From Halosimplex pelagicum (GTDB lineage: Archaea; Halobacteriota; Halobacteria; Halobacteriales; Haloarculaceae), in assembly GCF_013415905.1 (NCBI RefSeq), contig NZ_CP058909.1:3596001-3660000 (forward strand): 64,000 nt of DNA, in the 5' to 3' direction. The notes below the pieces were generated by a model. It did no database searches. It was given only the letters and a program-made list of their open reading frames with translations, and was not told the origin of the DNA. Positions 18,193-26,591 of the stretch are shown here, in pieces; position 1 is the first letter of the stretch; each line of letters begins with the position of its first letter. The translations under genes were made by a program, and so were the position numbers.

Positions 18193-18260
18193 AGCGGCTG
18201 TTGGTGCGAGAGCGAGAAAAACCCCGGTGAGTCCGTCGACCGTGGGTAGCTCTGGCGTAT

Positions 18261-18270
18261 GCTTTATCAC
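18261..18270 (+). promoter_or_regulatory. TATA box of the aMBF1 gene
   Basis: GCTTTATCAC is centred about 27 bases before the ATG at 18293, placing the transcript start next to the start codon (leaderless). Confidence 0.55.
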
Positions 18271-18292
18271 CGGTGACCGGCAAGGGGCGATC

Positions 18293-18829
18293 ATGGTTCA
18301 GTGTGAGATGTGCGGGAGCGAGACGAGTTCCCCCAACCGCGTCAAGGTCGAGGGGGCGGAGCTCGACGTCTGCGACGAGTGTACCGACTTCGGTACCGAG
18401 GTCAAACAGCAGTCCTCGTCGTCGGCCTCGACGAAGTACTCCACGTCGTCGTCGGACTCGTCGTCGAGTTCCTCGGGCTCGTCGTCGTCCGGGTCCTCGT
18501 CGAGTTCGGGCGGCTCCTCGCGGCGCCGGGACATGTTCGACGAGATGGACGAGCTCGCCCAGGACTACGACGAGACCGTCCGCTCGGCCCGGGAGGCCGC
18601 GGGACTGAGCCAGGAGGACCTGGCCCGCAAGCTCAACGAGAAGGCCAGCCTCATCCGGAAGATCGAGCGGGGCGACACGCTGCCGAGCGACGACGTGCAG
18701 CGCAAACTGGAGAGCGCGCTGGACGTGAATCTCTCGGCGGGCGGGACGGCCGACGAGTCCGAGTGGTCCGGCGGCGACTCGACCGGCGAGTACACGCTCG
18801 GCGACGTGGTCGAACGGAAAGACTCCTGA
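18293..18829 (+). CDS. archaeal multiprotein bridging factor aMBF1
   Basis: 178 residues. An N-terminal Cys4 zinc ribbon (CEMCG...CDECTDFG, about 4-35) is joined by a remarkable Ser-rich linker (about 40-75, nearly all Ser and Gly) to a C-terminal Cro/C1-type HTH (about 90-145; [28 protein letters not shown]). This is the domain order of aMBF1, which links TBP with gene-specific regulators and also binds ribosomes in some archaea. The Ser linker is unusually repetitive: TCG/TCC codons run almost uninterrupted. The gene is divergent from the aldo/keto reductase. Confidence 0.9.
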   Translation: MVQCEMCGSETSSPNRVKVEGAELDVCDECTDFGTEVKQQSSSSASTKYSTSSSDSSSSSSGSSSSGSSSSSGGSSRRRDMFDEMDELAQDYDETVRSAREAAGLSQEDLARKLNEKASLIRKIERGDTLPSDDVQRKLESALDVNLSAGGTADESEWSGGDSTGEYTLGDVVERKDS

Positions 18830-18875
18830 GAACCCCGCGAAGCGCGGGCCGGCGACCGCGCCCGGACGCGACCGC

Positions 18876-19436
18876 TCAGTGTTTGTTGGCGACGTAGTCG
18901 TCGCCCAGGTCGTCGGCGATCCCCTGGATGGTCTCCTCCATCTCGGCGATCTCCCGCTGGAGGCGCTGGAAGGTGTCGCTGTCGGCGAGTTCGGATTCGG
19001 TCTTCTCGACCTGCAGGACGTTGCGCTTGAGCTTCTTCGCGGTGAGATCGCGCTTGCGGTCGGTGTACTCAGAGAGCTTCAGCAGGCGGTCGACGACCTC
19101 GGTGAGCCGGTCCCTGGTCACGGGCTTGACGACGTAGTCGTCACAGCCCATGTCGATGATGTCGAAGTCCGGGTCGACGGCGGTGACCATGGCGACCCGA
19201 CACTGGAGCCCGCGCTCCTCGATCTCCGCGAGGACCTCGTTGCCGGAGACGATCGGCATCCGCCGGTCGAGCAGGACCACGTCGAGATCCGAGGCGAGCA
19301 TCTCCATGGCCTCGACGCCGCCGTAGGCCGTGCGCACGTCGTACTCGCCGTCGAGGTACTCCGTGTACAGTTCGGCGAGGTGATTCTCGTCCTCGACGAC
19401 CAGCACCGTCCCTCGATCGACGGACCCCTGTGTCAC
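18876..19436 (-). CDS. HalX-domain response regulator
   Basis: 186 residues from a GTG at 19436. A receiver domain (about 8-120) carries the acidic pair ED in VVEDENH, the phospho-acceptor Asp in VVLLDRRMP, the conserved Thr in VTAV and the Lys in YVVKPV. The C-terminal HalX domain (about 125-186) is a charged two-helix coiled coil ([21 protein letters not shown]). HalX regulators have no DNA-binding domain; their output is unknown. No histidine kinase is adjacent. The gene is divergent from tpiA. Confidence 0.92.
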   Translation of the reverse strand: MTQGSVDRGTVLVVEDENHLAELYTEYLDGEYDVRTAYGGVEAMEMLASDLDVVLLDRRMPIVSGNEVLAEIEERGLQCRVAMVTAVDPDFDIIDMGCDDYVVKPVTRDRLTEVVDRLLKLSEYTDRKRDLTAKKLKRNVLQVEKTESELADSDTFQRLQREIAEMEETIQGIADDLGDDYVANKH

Positions 19437-19578
19437 AACGCCCTGATATTGCGAGTTGACTGCCTTAACTCTCACCCCTCGGCGCCCGGACCGATTCCCC
19501 GACCGACAGCCGACGACCGGCGAACGGTTCGCGGCCGTTCGTCCGGCCGCGGCGGCCCCGTCGTCGCCGCACTCGCAA

Positions 19579-19588
19579 CCTATTTGGC
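19579..19588 (+). promoter_or_regulatory. TATA box of tpiA
   Basis: CCTATTTGGC is centred 27 bases before the tpiA ATG at 19611, indicating a leaderless transcript. It lies in the 174-base gap divergent to the response regulator. Confidence 0.55.
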
Positions 19589-19610
19589 CGTCGGGGTTCG
19601 CCACTCGGGT

Positions 19611-20258
19611 ATGTTCGTTCTGGTCAACCTGAAAGCCTACCCGTGTGACCCAGTCGAGATCGCCGAGGCGGCCGCCGACGTGAGCGACGAGACGGGCGTG
19701 CGCGTCGCCGTCGCGCCCCAGGCCGCCCACCTCTCGGCGGTCGCCGAGACGGGCGTCGAGACGTGGGCCCAGCACGTCAGCCCCGTCGAGCACGGCAGCC
19801 ACACCGGCAGCACGCTCGCCGAAGCGGTCGCCGACGCCGGCGCCGAGGGCACGCTGATCAACCACTCCGAGGCCCGCCGGAAGCTCGCCGACATCGACGC
19901 GAGCCTCGACGCGGCCGAGCGGGCGGACCTGGAGACGGTGGTCTGCGCGAACAACCCCGACCAGGTCGGCGCCGCGGCGGCGCTCGGCCCCGACGCCGTC
20001 GCTGTCGAACCGCCGGAACTCATCGGGACCGGGACGCCAGTCAGCAAGGCCGACCCGGACATCGTGACCGACGCCGTCGAGGCCGCCGCCGCGGTCGACG
20101 AGTCGGTCGACGTGTTCTGCGGCGCGGGCATCTCGACGGGCGACGACCTCGACGCGGCGTGCGACCTGGGCGCGACGGGCGTCCTGCTCGCCAGCGGCGT
20201 CGCGAAGGCCGACGACCCGCGCGCCGCGCTCGAAGACCTCGTCGAACCGCTCGCCTGA
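19611..20258 (+). CDS. tpiA: triosephosphate isomerase
   Basis: 215 residues, the short archaeal form. N-terminal LVNLKAY carries the substrate-binding Asn and Lys. LINHSEAR holds the catalytic His, and [12 protein letters not shown] the catalytic Glu and mobile loop. [10 protein letters not shown] and [10 protein letters not shown] form the phosphate-binding loops. It interconverts glyceraldehyde-3-phosphate and dihydroxyacetone phosphate in central carbon metabolism. It is a monocistronic, leaderless gene and ends 19 bases from the convergent DUF7344 gene. Confidence 0.96.
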   Translation: MFVLVNLKAYPCDPVEIAEAAADVSDETGVRVAVAPQAAHLSAVAETGVETWAQHVSPVEHGSHTGSTLAEAVADAGAEGTLINHSEARRKLADIDASLDAAERADLETVVCANNPDQVGAAAALGPDAVAVEPPELIGTGTPVSKADPDIVTDAVEAAAAVDESVDVFCGAGISTGDDLDAACDLGATGVLLASGVAKADDPRAALEDLVEPLA

Positions 20259-20277
20259 GTCGTTCGGGCGAGGAAAG

Positions 20278-20634
20278 TCAGTCGATCGAGGGGAGATCGA
20301 CGATATCGCGGACGCGCTCGGCGTCGACGGCGAGTTCGACCTCCTCCGCCTCGCGGTCGAACCTCGCGAGCCCGGCATCGTCGAGTTTCGGCGCGTGAAC
20401 GTGATACAGCGCCGTAGTCGTCGAGCGGACGGTCGACTCGGCCGACCCGGTACCGTCGTGTTTCCGCGCCGCGAGCGCGTCGGCGACCGACGACAGGTGA
20501 ACCGGCCCCTCGCGGTCGGCCAGCATCGCGAGGACGAACCGCCGGTCGGCGACGGCGAGCGCGGAGTAGACGAGGTCGTCGTCGGCTTCGGATAGCTGTG
20601 AAACGGGAACGGTCGTGGGTTTCTGGCTGCTCAT
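20278..20634 (-). CDS. DUF7344 winged-helix protein (putative transcription regulator)
   Basis: 118 residues. The whole protein matches the haloarchaeal DUF7344 wHTH layout: DDLVYSALAVADRRFVLAML, VHLSSVADALAAR, a recognition helix in VRSTTTALYHVHAPKLDDAGLARFD, then an acidic C-terminal strand. DUF7344 proteins are common, short, probable DNA-binding regulators with unknown targets. It lies 58 bases downstream of the bat-type regulator on the same strand, so the two may be co-transcribed. Confidence 0.75.
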   Translation of the reverse strand: MSSQKPTTVPVSQLSEADDDLVYSALAVADRRFVLAMLADREGPVHLSSVADALAARKHDGTGSAESTVRSTTTALYHVHAPKLDDAGLARFDREAEEVELAVDAERVRDIVDLPSID

Positions 20635-20692
20635 CGTATCTCCGGAGAGGCGCCGGAGCCGGTTCAGCCACCGCCTTCGATCGTACCGCCGT

Positions 20693-21361
20693 TCAAGTAC
20701 CGTCGGCTTCCCCGTCGAGCAGGAGCGCGTTCCGGACCAGCACGGCGGAGCCGCGGCGGACCCGCTGGGACGCCGCGTTTCCGGAGATCCCCAGTCGCTC
20801 GCCGAGTTCGGCCGCCGAGGCGTCGCGCGGCACGTCGAAGTAGCCCGCGCGGACCGCCGCCGCGAGCGCCTCGTACTGCTCGGCGGTCAGGCCGTACTCC
20901 CGCTGGCGGGGGCCGGAGGGGTGCCACAGCGAGCGCACCTCGAAGCGACGACCCGTCTCCTCGAAGTGCCGCTGGAACGACGAGACCATCTCCTCGTCGG
21001 CGAACCTGAGCCGGAGCGACCAGGCGTCGCTGGCGGCCGACGCCTCGACGATCGACGCGTGGTGGTCGACCATCTCGTGGATCAGCGTCTGGAACGCCTC
21101 GTCCCAGACGACCCGGAACATGACCGCGTCGTCGGTCCGCTCGGCGACCGACACCGTCTCGACTGCGGGCGCGCCCGCGATCGAGTCCCCGAACGCGTTG
21201 AGGTCGCCGCCCGTCGCCCAGAGGAACGGGAACACCTCGCGCGGGCTGTGCGTCGCCTGCCGGTCGGCCGTGACCTTCGTCTCCGGGTGCTTCGCGAGCG
21301 GTTCCGCGAGGGCGAACGACGCGGCCGGCACCGTGAAGTCGCCGATGACGCCCACGCGCAC
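20693..21361 (-). CDS. bacterio-opsin activator (HTH_10) family regulator
   Basis: 222 residues from a GTG at 21361. The N-terminal ~150 residues form an ACT-like/bat ligand-binding domain (ALAEPLAKHPETKVTADRQ, RFEVRSLWHPSG). The C-terminus is a full HTH_10 domain: GLTAEQYEALAAAVRAGYFD, PRDASAAELGERLGISGNAA. Longer upstream in-frame readings lack this family's character, and a promoter-like CTTATGGGT sits about 24 bases before the GTG. It is divergent from thioredoxin, which makes the thioredoxin promoter a candidate target. Confidence 0.85.
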   Translation of the reverse strand: MRVGVIGDFTVPAASFALAEPLAKHPETKVTADRQATHSPREVFPFLWATGGDLNAFGDSIAGAPAVETVSVAERTDDAVMFRVVWDEAFQTLIHEMVDHHASIVEASAASDAWSLRLRFADEEMVSSFQRHFEETGRRFEVRSLWHPSGPRQREYGLTAEQYEALAAAVRAGYFDVPRDASAAELGERLGISGNAASQRVRRGSAVLVRNALLLDGEADGT

Positions 21362-21598
21362 GATACGGCCCTCGTACCCATAAGGGTCCGCTGGCGATTC
21401 GATACCGGCTGGATGCCGGATACTCCCGGGGGGTTCCTCCTCCCCGCGAGCGACACGTCGTGACCGACCGCTCCGATCGCTCGTGTGAAACAACTACAAC
21501 TCTCACGCCGCTCTCCGAAATCCAGATCGTCTCAGAGAAGGCGGTTGTCCGGTTCGAAGGGCAACGGATTGGCCGATCGTGAGCGACCATCCAGTATA

Positions 21599-21628
21599 GT
21601 ATTGCACAAGAATACCAAAACTATATGC
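21599..21628 (+). promoter_or_regulatory. thioredoxin promoter: inverted repeat plus TATA box
   Basis: In an AT-rich island, GTATTGCACAAGAATAC (21599-21615) is an inverted repeat with five-base arms. It lies just before a TATA box ACTATATG (about 21620-21627). The TATA centre is about 28 bases before the start codons at 21650 (GTG) and 21653 (ATG), so the transcript is probably leaderless. The repeat is at the position of an archaeal activator or TFB-competing repressor site. Confidence 0.55.
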
Positions 21629-21652
21629 CCGTAAGGGTCGTACGAGAGAGTG

Positions 21653-22009
21653 ATGACAACCGAGACAGCGGGCGACTCCGGTGCAGGGACGGACGCTCCG
21701 GTCGCCGTGAACGGCGAATCGGAGCTGGACGAGCTGGTCGCGAGCGGTGACGTGGTGCTCGCGGACTTCCACGCGGACTGGTGCGGTCCGTGCAAGGCTC
21801 TCGAACCGGTGGTCGAGCGGATCGCCGAGACCACCGCGGCGACGGTCGCGAAGGTGGACGTGGACGCCAACCAGCAACTGGCGTCGAGCTACGGGGTTCG
21901 CGGCGTCCCGACGCTGGTCCTGTTCGCCGGCGGCGAGCAGGTCGAACAGGTGGTCGGCGCACAGCCCGAGCCGCAGCTGCGGGCGCTGGTCGAGGAGTAC
22001 TCCGGCTAG
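21653..22009 (+). CDS. thioredoxin
   Basis: 118 residues: an acidic N-terminal extension of about 22 residues, then a complete thioredoxin fold. The active site is WCGPCK near residue 42 (FHADWCGPCKALEPV). The cis-proline is in RGVPTLVLF. It is a cytoplasmic dithiol-disulfide oxidoreductase. The in-frame GTG one codon before the ATG is an alternative start. Its TAG stop is immediately followed by the ATG of the next gene, so the two proteins are made from one message. Confidence 0.95.
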   Translation: MTTETAGDSGAGTDAPVAVNGESELDELVASGDVVLADFHADWCGPCKALEPVVERIAETTAATVAKVDVDANQQLASSYGVRGVPTLVLFAGGEQVEQVVGAQPEPQLRALVEEYSG

Positions 22010-22420
22010 ATGACGGCGAACCGAACCGACGGGGGTCCGGCGTCCGGGACCGACCGCGCGGTGAACACCACCGACCCGTCGACCGTGGCCGACCCGGCCG
22101 ACCGGATCGTCGTCTCGTTCCGGTCGCCCGAGGTCGACGCCGACGGGGCGGACGGCTGGTGGGTCGCCGACAGCGCCTGGATCGTCGAGAAGATGGCCGA
22201 ACGATCCTACCGGCGGTACCTCCGCTGGGCCCACGCCGGTCCGGTCGCCGCCGGCGAGGAGTGGGAGGAGTTCGTCAACTGCGGCTGTGCCAGCCCTGAG
22301 GACGTGGTCCTCCGCGTCGAGGCCGTCGAGGGCGGGGGCGCGATGGGCGCCGAGACTCACATCGAGGTCGTCCCGCGCAAGGCCGTCGTCGACGACGAGG
22401 TCCCCGGCACGTCGGCCTGA
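22010..22420 (+). CDS. unknown protein translationally adjacent to thioredoxin
   Basis: 136 residues, beginning at the very next base after the thioredoxin stop. The first ~35 residues look disordered. A compact domain follows (IVVSFRSPEVDADGADGWWVADSAWIV..., YRRYLRWAHAGPV, WEEFVNCGCASPEDVVLRVEAV). It holds the two-cysteine motif NCGCAS, which could be a redox or metal site, and a conserved-looking Trp pair. I do not recognise a family. Gene order suggests a link to thioredoxin chemistry, but that is inference only. Confidence 0.65.
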   Translation: MTANRTDGGPASGTDRAVNTTDPSTVADPADRIVVSFRSPEVDADGADGWWVADSAWIVEKMAERSYRRYLRWAHAGPVAAGEEWEEFVNCGCASPEDVVLRVEAVEGGGAMGAETHIEVVPRKAVVDDEVPGTSA

Positions 22421-22467
22421 TCCGACCGCGACCGCCTCCGGAACCGCTCTCGCTTCCGCTGTCGGAG

Positions 22468-22476
22468 GGTATTTCC
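22468..22476 (+). promoter_or_regulatory. TATA-like box of the MFS transporter at 22499
   Basis: GGTATTTCC is centred about 27 bases before the ATG at 22499, suggesting that this transporter has its own leaderless promoter and is not simply read through from the thioredoxin unit. Confidence 0.4.
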
Positions 22477-22498
22477 TCGGCTCGTCGCTAGGCGGGGC

Positions 22499-23764
22499 AT
22501 GGTCGACGACGCGGGTCGCGACGGGACCAGCGACGAGACTGACAGCGAGTCCCGGGACGCGGTGCCGCCGAGTTCCTACGCGTTGGTCGTCCTCGGCGCG
22601 GTGAGTTACCTCCTTCTCATGGCCAACTGGTTCGCCCTGGCGGCCTTTCTCGAACCGATCGCCCGACAGCTCGGGCTCTCGGACACCCAGGCCGGCGCGC
22701 TGGTCGGTGCGGTCCCGCTCACCTACGTCCCGCTCTCGCTGCTATCGGGACTCGCGCTCGACCGCATCGGCGCGCGCCGCGGCATCGCGCTCGCGGTGGG
22801 TATCTTCGGCGTCGCGCAACTGCTGCGCTCGGCGACGACCGGCTTCGTCGGGATGCTCGCGACCACCGTCCTGTTCGCCGTCGGCGCGACCGGGATCACG
22901 TTCGGCCTGCCGAAGCTCGTCGCGAGCGTCTTCCCCTCGCGGCTGCTCGGGACGATGTCGACGGTGTACATCCTCGGCTCCTACGCCGGCACCGCGACGG
23001 CCTACAGCGTCGGCCGGGCGATCCTCGGCCCCGAACTCGGCGGCTGGCGACCCACCTTTCGCGTCCTCGCCGCCGCGGCGCTGGCCTTCCTCGTCGTCTG
23101 GCTCCCGGTCGCCGCCTGGCACGCGCGCCGGCACGGCACCCCCTACGGCGGCGACGCCGGGAGCGACTTCGCGCTCGGGTCGCTCCGCGCGGACGTGGCA
23201 CAGGTGTTCTCCCACCGCGTCATGGGACTGCTCGTCGTCGTCGGTACCGTCTATCTCCTGCTGGGCCACAGCCTCCAGGGGTGGCTTCCCACCCTCGCGG
23301 GCGCCCGCGGCGCGACCCCGGCGAGAGCCGCCACAGTCGCGACCCTGTTCGTCGTCGGCCAGGCAGCGGGCACGGTGGTCGTCCCGCCCCTCTCCGACCG
23401 CATGGGGCGCCGCCGAGAAGCGGTCGTCGCCTGCGGAGTCGCCGCGCTCCTGGGGGTCGCCGGTCTCGCCGTCGGCGGTGGTGTCCTCGCCGCGAGCGTC
23501 GCCGCCATGGTCGTCGGGACCGGCGTCGGCGGGGTCTCGCCGCTCGTCCGCGCCATCCCGACCGAGATCGACGAGATCGGTCCCGCGCTCACCGCGACGG
23601 CGGTGAGCCTCGTCTTCGCCGTCGGCGAACTCGGCGGCTTCTTCGGGCCGTTCCTCGTCGGCGGCCTGCGGGACCTCACCGGGTCGTTCGTCCCGGGGCT
23701 GGCGGTGCTGGCCGTGGGTGCGCTCGCGATGATCGCCGCGGGGATGCGGCTGCCGGAGGTCTGA
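22499..23764 (+). CDS. MFS transporter
   Basis: 421 residues with about twelve membrane helices. The MFS loop motif after helix 2 reads LALDRIGARRGIALAVG, and its second-half copy reads PLSDRMGRRREAVVACG. The first helices (YALVVLGAVSYLLLMANWFALAAFLEPIARQLGLSDTQAGAL) resemble the anion:cation and CynX/nitrate-type branches. GTGVGGVSPLVRAIPTEIDEIGP marks the late helices. Substrate is unknown. Confidence 0.88.
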   Translation: MVDDAGRDGTSDETDSESRDAVPPSSYALVVLGAVSYLLLMANWFALAAFLEPIARQLGLSDTQAGALVGAVPLTYVPLSLLSGLALDRIGARRGIALAVGIFGVAQLLRSATTGFVGMLATTVLFAVGATGITFGLPKLVASVFPSRLLGTMSTVYILGSYAGTATAYSVGRAILGPELGGWRPTFRVLAAAALAFLVVWLPVAAWHARRHGTPYGGDAGSDFALGSLRADVAQVFSHRVMGLLVVVGTVYLLLGHSLQGWLPTLAGARGATPARAATVATLFVVGQAAGTVVVPPLSDRMGRRREAVVACGVAALLGVAGLAVGGGVLAASVAAMVVGTGVGGVSPLVRAIPTEIDEIGPALTATAVSLVFAVGELGGFFGPFLVGGLRDLTGSFVPGLAVLAVGALAMIAAGMRLPEV

Positions 23765-23823
23765 ATCGACGGATCCGCGGAGAAGAGCGGACTCCGTGAG
23801 CGGCGTCACGGTCCGCTGGCGCG

Positions 23824-25947
23824 TCAGTCGAGGATCTCGACTTCGTCGTTGTCGGCCGCGAGGGTGGGGTCGTCATCGGTATCGGCTCCGTCGCCGCCGG
23901 TGTCGTCGGGAGCGGGGTCGTCGAGAGATGGCTCGGTGGGTTCGTCCCCCGCGGGTCCGTCCCCGGCGGCCGTCGCCGTGTCCGTCCCGTCGTCTTCGGC
24001 GTCCTCGGCCTCCTCGTGTACGCCTTCGAGGTCGTCGCCGTCGAGCGCGCGCTCGACCTGCTGGACGAACGAGTCGACCGTCTCGCGGTCGGTGCGCTCG
24101 CGCAGGAGAGTGGGGACGCGGTAGTCGTAGCGGCCGCGGCCGACGTGTTCGACGAGGCCGTGGACGCGCAGGCGCCGGTTGCGGGCGTAGGCCTCGGTTC
24201 GGTCGTCGGAGCCGCCGGCGGCGAACAGCGCGTCGGTCGCCGTCCCGGGACCGTGGTCGCGGTAGTAGCGCAGCATCTGTCGGGTCTCGGGCTCCATATC
24301 CGCCAGGTCGTCGGCCAGGTCGCGCGCGAACGCCGCGGCGTCCTCGACCGCCCCGTCGTCGACGGCCGTCGAGGTGCCCGCCTCGAAGGCGTCGGTCGCG
24401 CGGTCGCCCAGCGGGTCGTCCTCGACGCCGTCGAACCCGCGGGTCATCGCCGCGTCGTCGCCCCCGGCGAGGCCGTCGTCGGTTCGGGCCGGAGTCCCCC
24501 CATCTGTGGCGGCGCTCTCGGCGGGTTCGGCGTCGTCGTCGCCGAACGCCCCGGTCATCCCACCGAACGACATCCCGCCGTCGTCGATCGCGGCGGTGTC
24601 GGCGCTGTCGGCGCTGTCGGCGTTCGCCTCCGTGTCCGCATCCTTCCCGTCGGGGCCGCCCTCCCAGGCTTCCGCGCGGGCGGCCTCGTCGCCGGGCCAG
24701 GTCATCGTCGAGTCGTCGTAACCGTCGTCCTCGCGGGCGGTCTCGTCCGGCAGCGGCGGTTCGTTCTCGGCGGCCGGCGCTTCGGCCGGCACGGGGCCCT
24801 CGACCCACTCCTCGGCGTCGTCGAGCGACGACTGATCCCCGTTCGCGGCCGCGCGGCGGTCGCGCATCCGCTCCTGCTCGGTGCGACCGGGGTTGGCGCC
24901 CTTGACGTGGTCGACGAGCGCCTGCGTGAACTGGTCGGCCATGCGCTGCATGTCCCGGGCGTCCTGCAGCTCCGCTTCGAGCTCGGCGATCCGCGAGTTC
25001 TTCTCGTCGAGCTGTTCGCGCAGCTCGGCGATCCGGTCCTCCGTCTGCTCTTTCTCCTCGCTGATCTCGGCGAGTTCGGAGACGAGGTCGTCGCTGACGG
25101 ACTTCAGATCGGGGCGTTCGAAGTCGTCGAGGCCGGGGGTGGCGCCGGCGTCGAAGGTCTGCTTGCGGCGGAACTGCACCCGCCGGATCTCCTCGTCCCA
25201 GTCGTTCATCATGAACGCCTCGCCGTCGTCGAGATCCTCGACCGCGGAGGCGTAGTCGCCGTCGAGCACCCGTTTGACGACCTTGGTGTCGTTGTTCCAG
25301 GTGAGCCGGTGCCAGACGAGCCAGTCGCACTGGGTGATGAAGTCCTTCTTCACGTCGGCCGGGCGCTGGCTGATGCCGACGATGCCCAGGCCGTGCTTGC
25401 GGCCCCGCTTGGAGATCTTGATGAGCATCTTGCCGCACTCGCCGACGCTGCCCTTCTGGGGGATCCACTCGTGGACCTCCTCGACGAGCATGAGGAAGGG
25501 CTGTTTGAGCTTCTTGGCCTTCGCAAAGAGGCGCTTGGACACCTCGGTCAACAGATCGGCGGCCTCGTCCTCGTCGAGGAACGACGACACGTCGAGGATG
25601 ATGGGGACGTTCTGTTCCAGCGCGAGCGTGGCGATCTTCTCGGCGTGCTCGGTGGTGACCTGGATGTCGCACTCGTCGTCGGCGCCGGCGTGGAGGATCT
25701 CGTACTCCTCCTTGAGGCCGTAGTACTCGCCGTCGATGTCGACGATGAGCATGCCGAAGCCGTTGTCGAGCAGTTTCTCGACGACGACGCTGGCCGTGTT
25801 GGACTTGCCCGAGCCGGACTTGCCGGTGACGAACCCGCGCCCGGTCAGCAGCTCGACGACCGGCAGGTCGACGGCCCGGCCCGGCTCGCCCGACCCGCAC
25901 GGTCCGTCGCTCACGTCCGCGACGGTGATCGACTCTGTCTCTGCCAT
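23824..25947 (-). CDS. HerA/DUF87-type ATPase with coiled coil and C-terminal winged-helix-like domain
   Basis: 707 residues. N-terminal HerA-like ATPase domain: Walker A GKSGSGKSNT (42-51), Walker B FLMLVEEVHEW (near 170), and ISQRPADVKKDFITQCD with sensor residues, as in HerA and archaeal DUF87 helicases. A coiled coil (about 310-360; EKEQTEDRIAELREQLDEK) follows, then ~200 residues of acidic, low-complexity linker. A folded C-terminal module (about 555-655; MLRYYRDHGPG...YARNRRLRVHGLVEHVGRGRYDY) looks like a winged helix. No NurA nuclease gene is adjacent, so it is probably not the canonical end-resection HerA. A role in DNA or protein translocation is inferred. Confidence 0.82.
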   Translation of the reverse strand: MAETESITVADVSDGPCGSGEPGRAVDLPVVELLTGRGFVTGKSGSGKSNTASVVVEKLLDNGFGMLIVDIDGEYYGLKEEYEILHAGADDECDIQVTTEHAEKIATLALEQNVPIILDVSSFLDEDEAADLLTEVSKRLFAKAKKLKQPFLMLVEEVHEWIPQKGSVGECGKMLIKISKRGRKHGLGIVGISQRPADVKKDFITQCDWLVWHRLTWNNDTKVVKRVLDGDYASAVEDLDDGEAFMMNDWDEEIRRVQFRRKQTFDAGATPGLDDFERPDLKSVSDDLVSELAEISEEKEQTEDRIAELREQLDEKNSRIAELEAELQDARDMQRMADQFTQALVDHVKGANPGRTEQERMRDRRAAANGDQSSLDDAEEWVEGPVPAEAPAAENEPPLPDETAREDDGYDDSTMTWPGDEAARAEAWEGGPDGKDADTEANADSADSADTAAIDDGGMSFGGMTGAFGDDDAEPAESAATDGGTPARTDDGLAGGDDAAMTRGFDGVEDDPLGDRATDAFEAGTSTAVDDGAVEDAAAFARDLADDLADMEPETRQMLRYYRDHGPGTATDALFAAGGSDDRTEAYARNRRLRVHGLVEHVGRGRYDYRVPTLLRERTDRETVDSFVQQVERALDGDDLEGVHEEAEDAEDDGTDTATAAGDGPAGDEPTEPSLDDPAPDDTGGDGADTDDDPTLAADNDEVEILD

Positions 25948-26115
25948 TGTCGATCCACACCCGCGGCCGAGCCATAAGCCCCCGTCAGACCTCCGTCTGA
26001 CGCCGGGAACTGGACCGTTCGTCGGCGACCGCCACGCCGCCCGCGGGTCGCCGGCCGTCCGAGGTGCGTCGGGATGGTCAATACATTTACCAGCGGAGCC
26101 CGAATCGGGGGTAGA

Positions 26116-26493
26116 GTGGTGGCGACCGATGGAGTGGACGGGACGGTGACGCGCTACGAGACCCACGTCGAGGAGGGGACCGTCTACGTCGGCGGCCCCG
26201 ACGGGCCGCTGGAGATCGGCCCGCTCGACGCGGTGCTCGACGCGGTGGGCGGCCCCTCGTGGACGATCAGCTACTCGCTCGCCGAGCGCGAGCGCCACCC
26301 CGAGATGGACACCTCCGACGCCGGGCTGACCGTCGACGTGGTCGACATGATGCACACCATGACCTTCGGCGAGCGCTTCGTCGAGACGATGGCCGCCCAC
26401 CCGGTCGAGACCCCCGAGAACGACGAGCTGTCTCCGCGGATGGGCCTGTTCGTCGGCAAACTCCTCGACAACCTGGAGAACGGCGTGGACTGA
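26116..26493 (+). CDS. conserved-looking hypothetical protein, about 125 residues
   Basis: A soluble acidic protein: ETHVEEGTVYVGGPDGPLEIGPLDAVLDAVGG, then WTISYSLAERERHPEMD, DVVDMMHTMTFGERFVETMAAHP, and a C-terminal helix GLFVGKLLDNLENGVD. No family recognised. An ATG at 26074 is in frame, but a TATA-like ATACATTTA (about 26082-26090) would lie inside that version. The GTG at 26116 (or 26119) is therefore preferred, as it would be leaderless. It is divergent from the HerA-like ATPase, whose start is 168 bases away. Confidence 0.65.
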   Translation: MVATDGVDGTVTRYETHVEEGTVYVGGPDGPLEIGPLDAVLDAVGGPSWTISYSLAERERHPEMDTSDAGLTVDVVDMMHTMTFGERFVETMAAHPVETPENDELSPRMGLFVGKLLDNLENGVD

Positions 26494-26591
26494 CCGGCCG
26501 GACGAACCGGCGTCGGCCGACCCGACCGTCGCGGGCCGGCCGGCGAGTGTCGGCGACGACCCTTTCCGCTCGAATCGACTACTCCCGCTCG

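Noticed and set aside
15208..18249. A ~1000-codon open frame on the plus strand across the importer and reductase genes
   Set aside because: Shadow of three well-supported minus-strand genes; no domain, and it runs through their promoters.
24016..25977. Long plus-strand frame opposite the HerA-like ATPase
   Set aside because: Antisense shadow; the opposite strand encodes intact Walker motifs.
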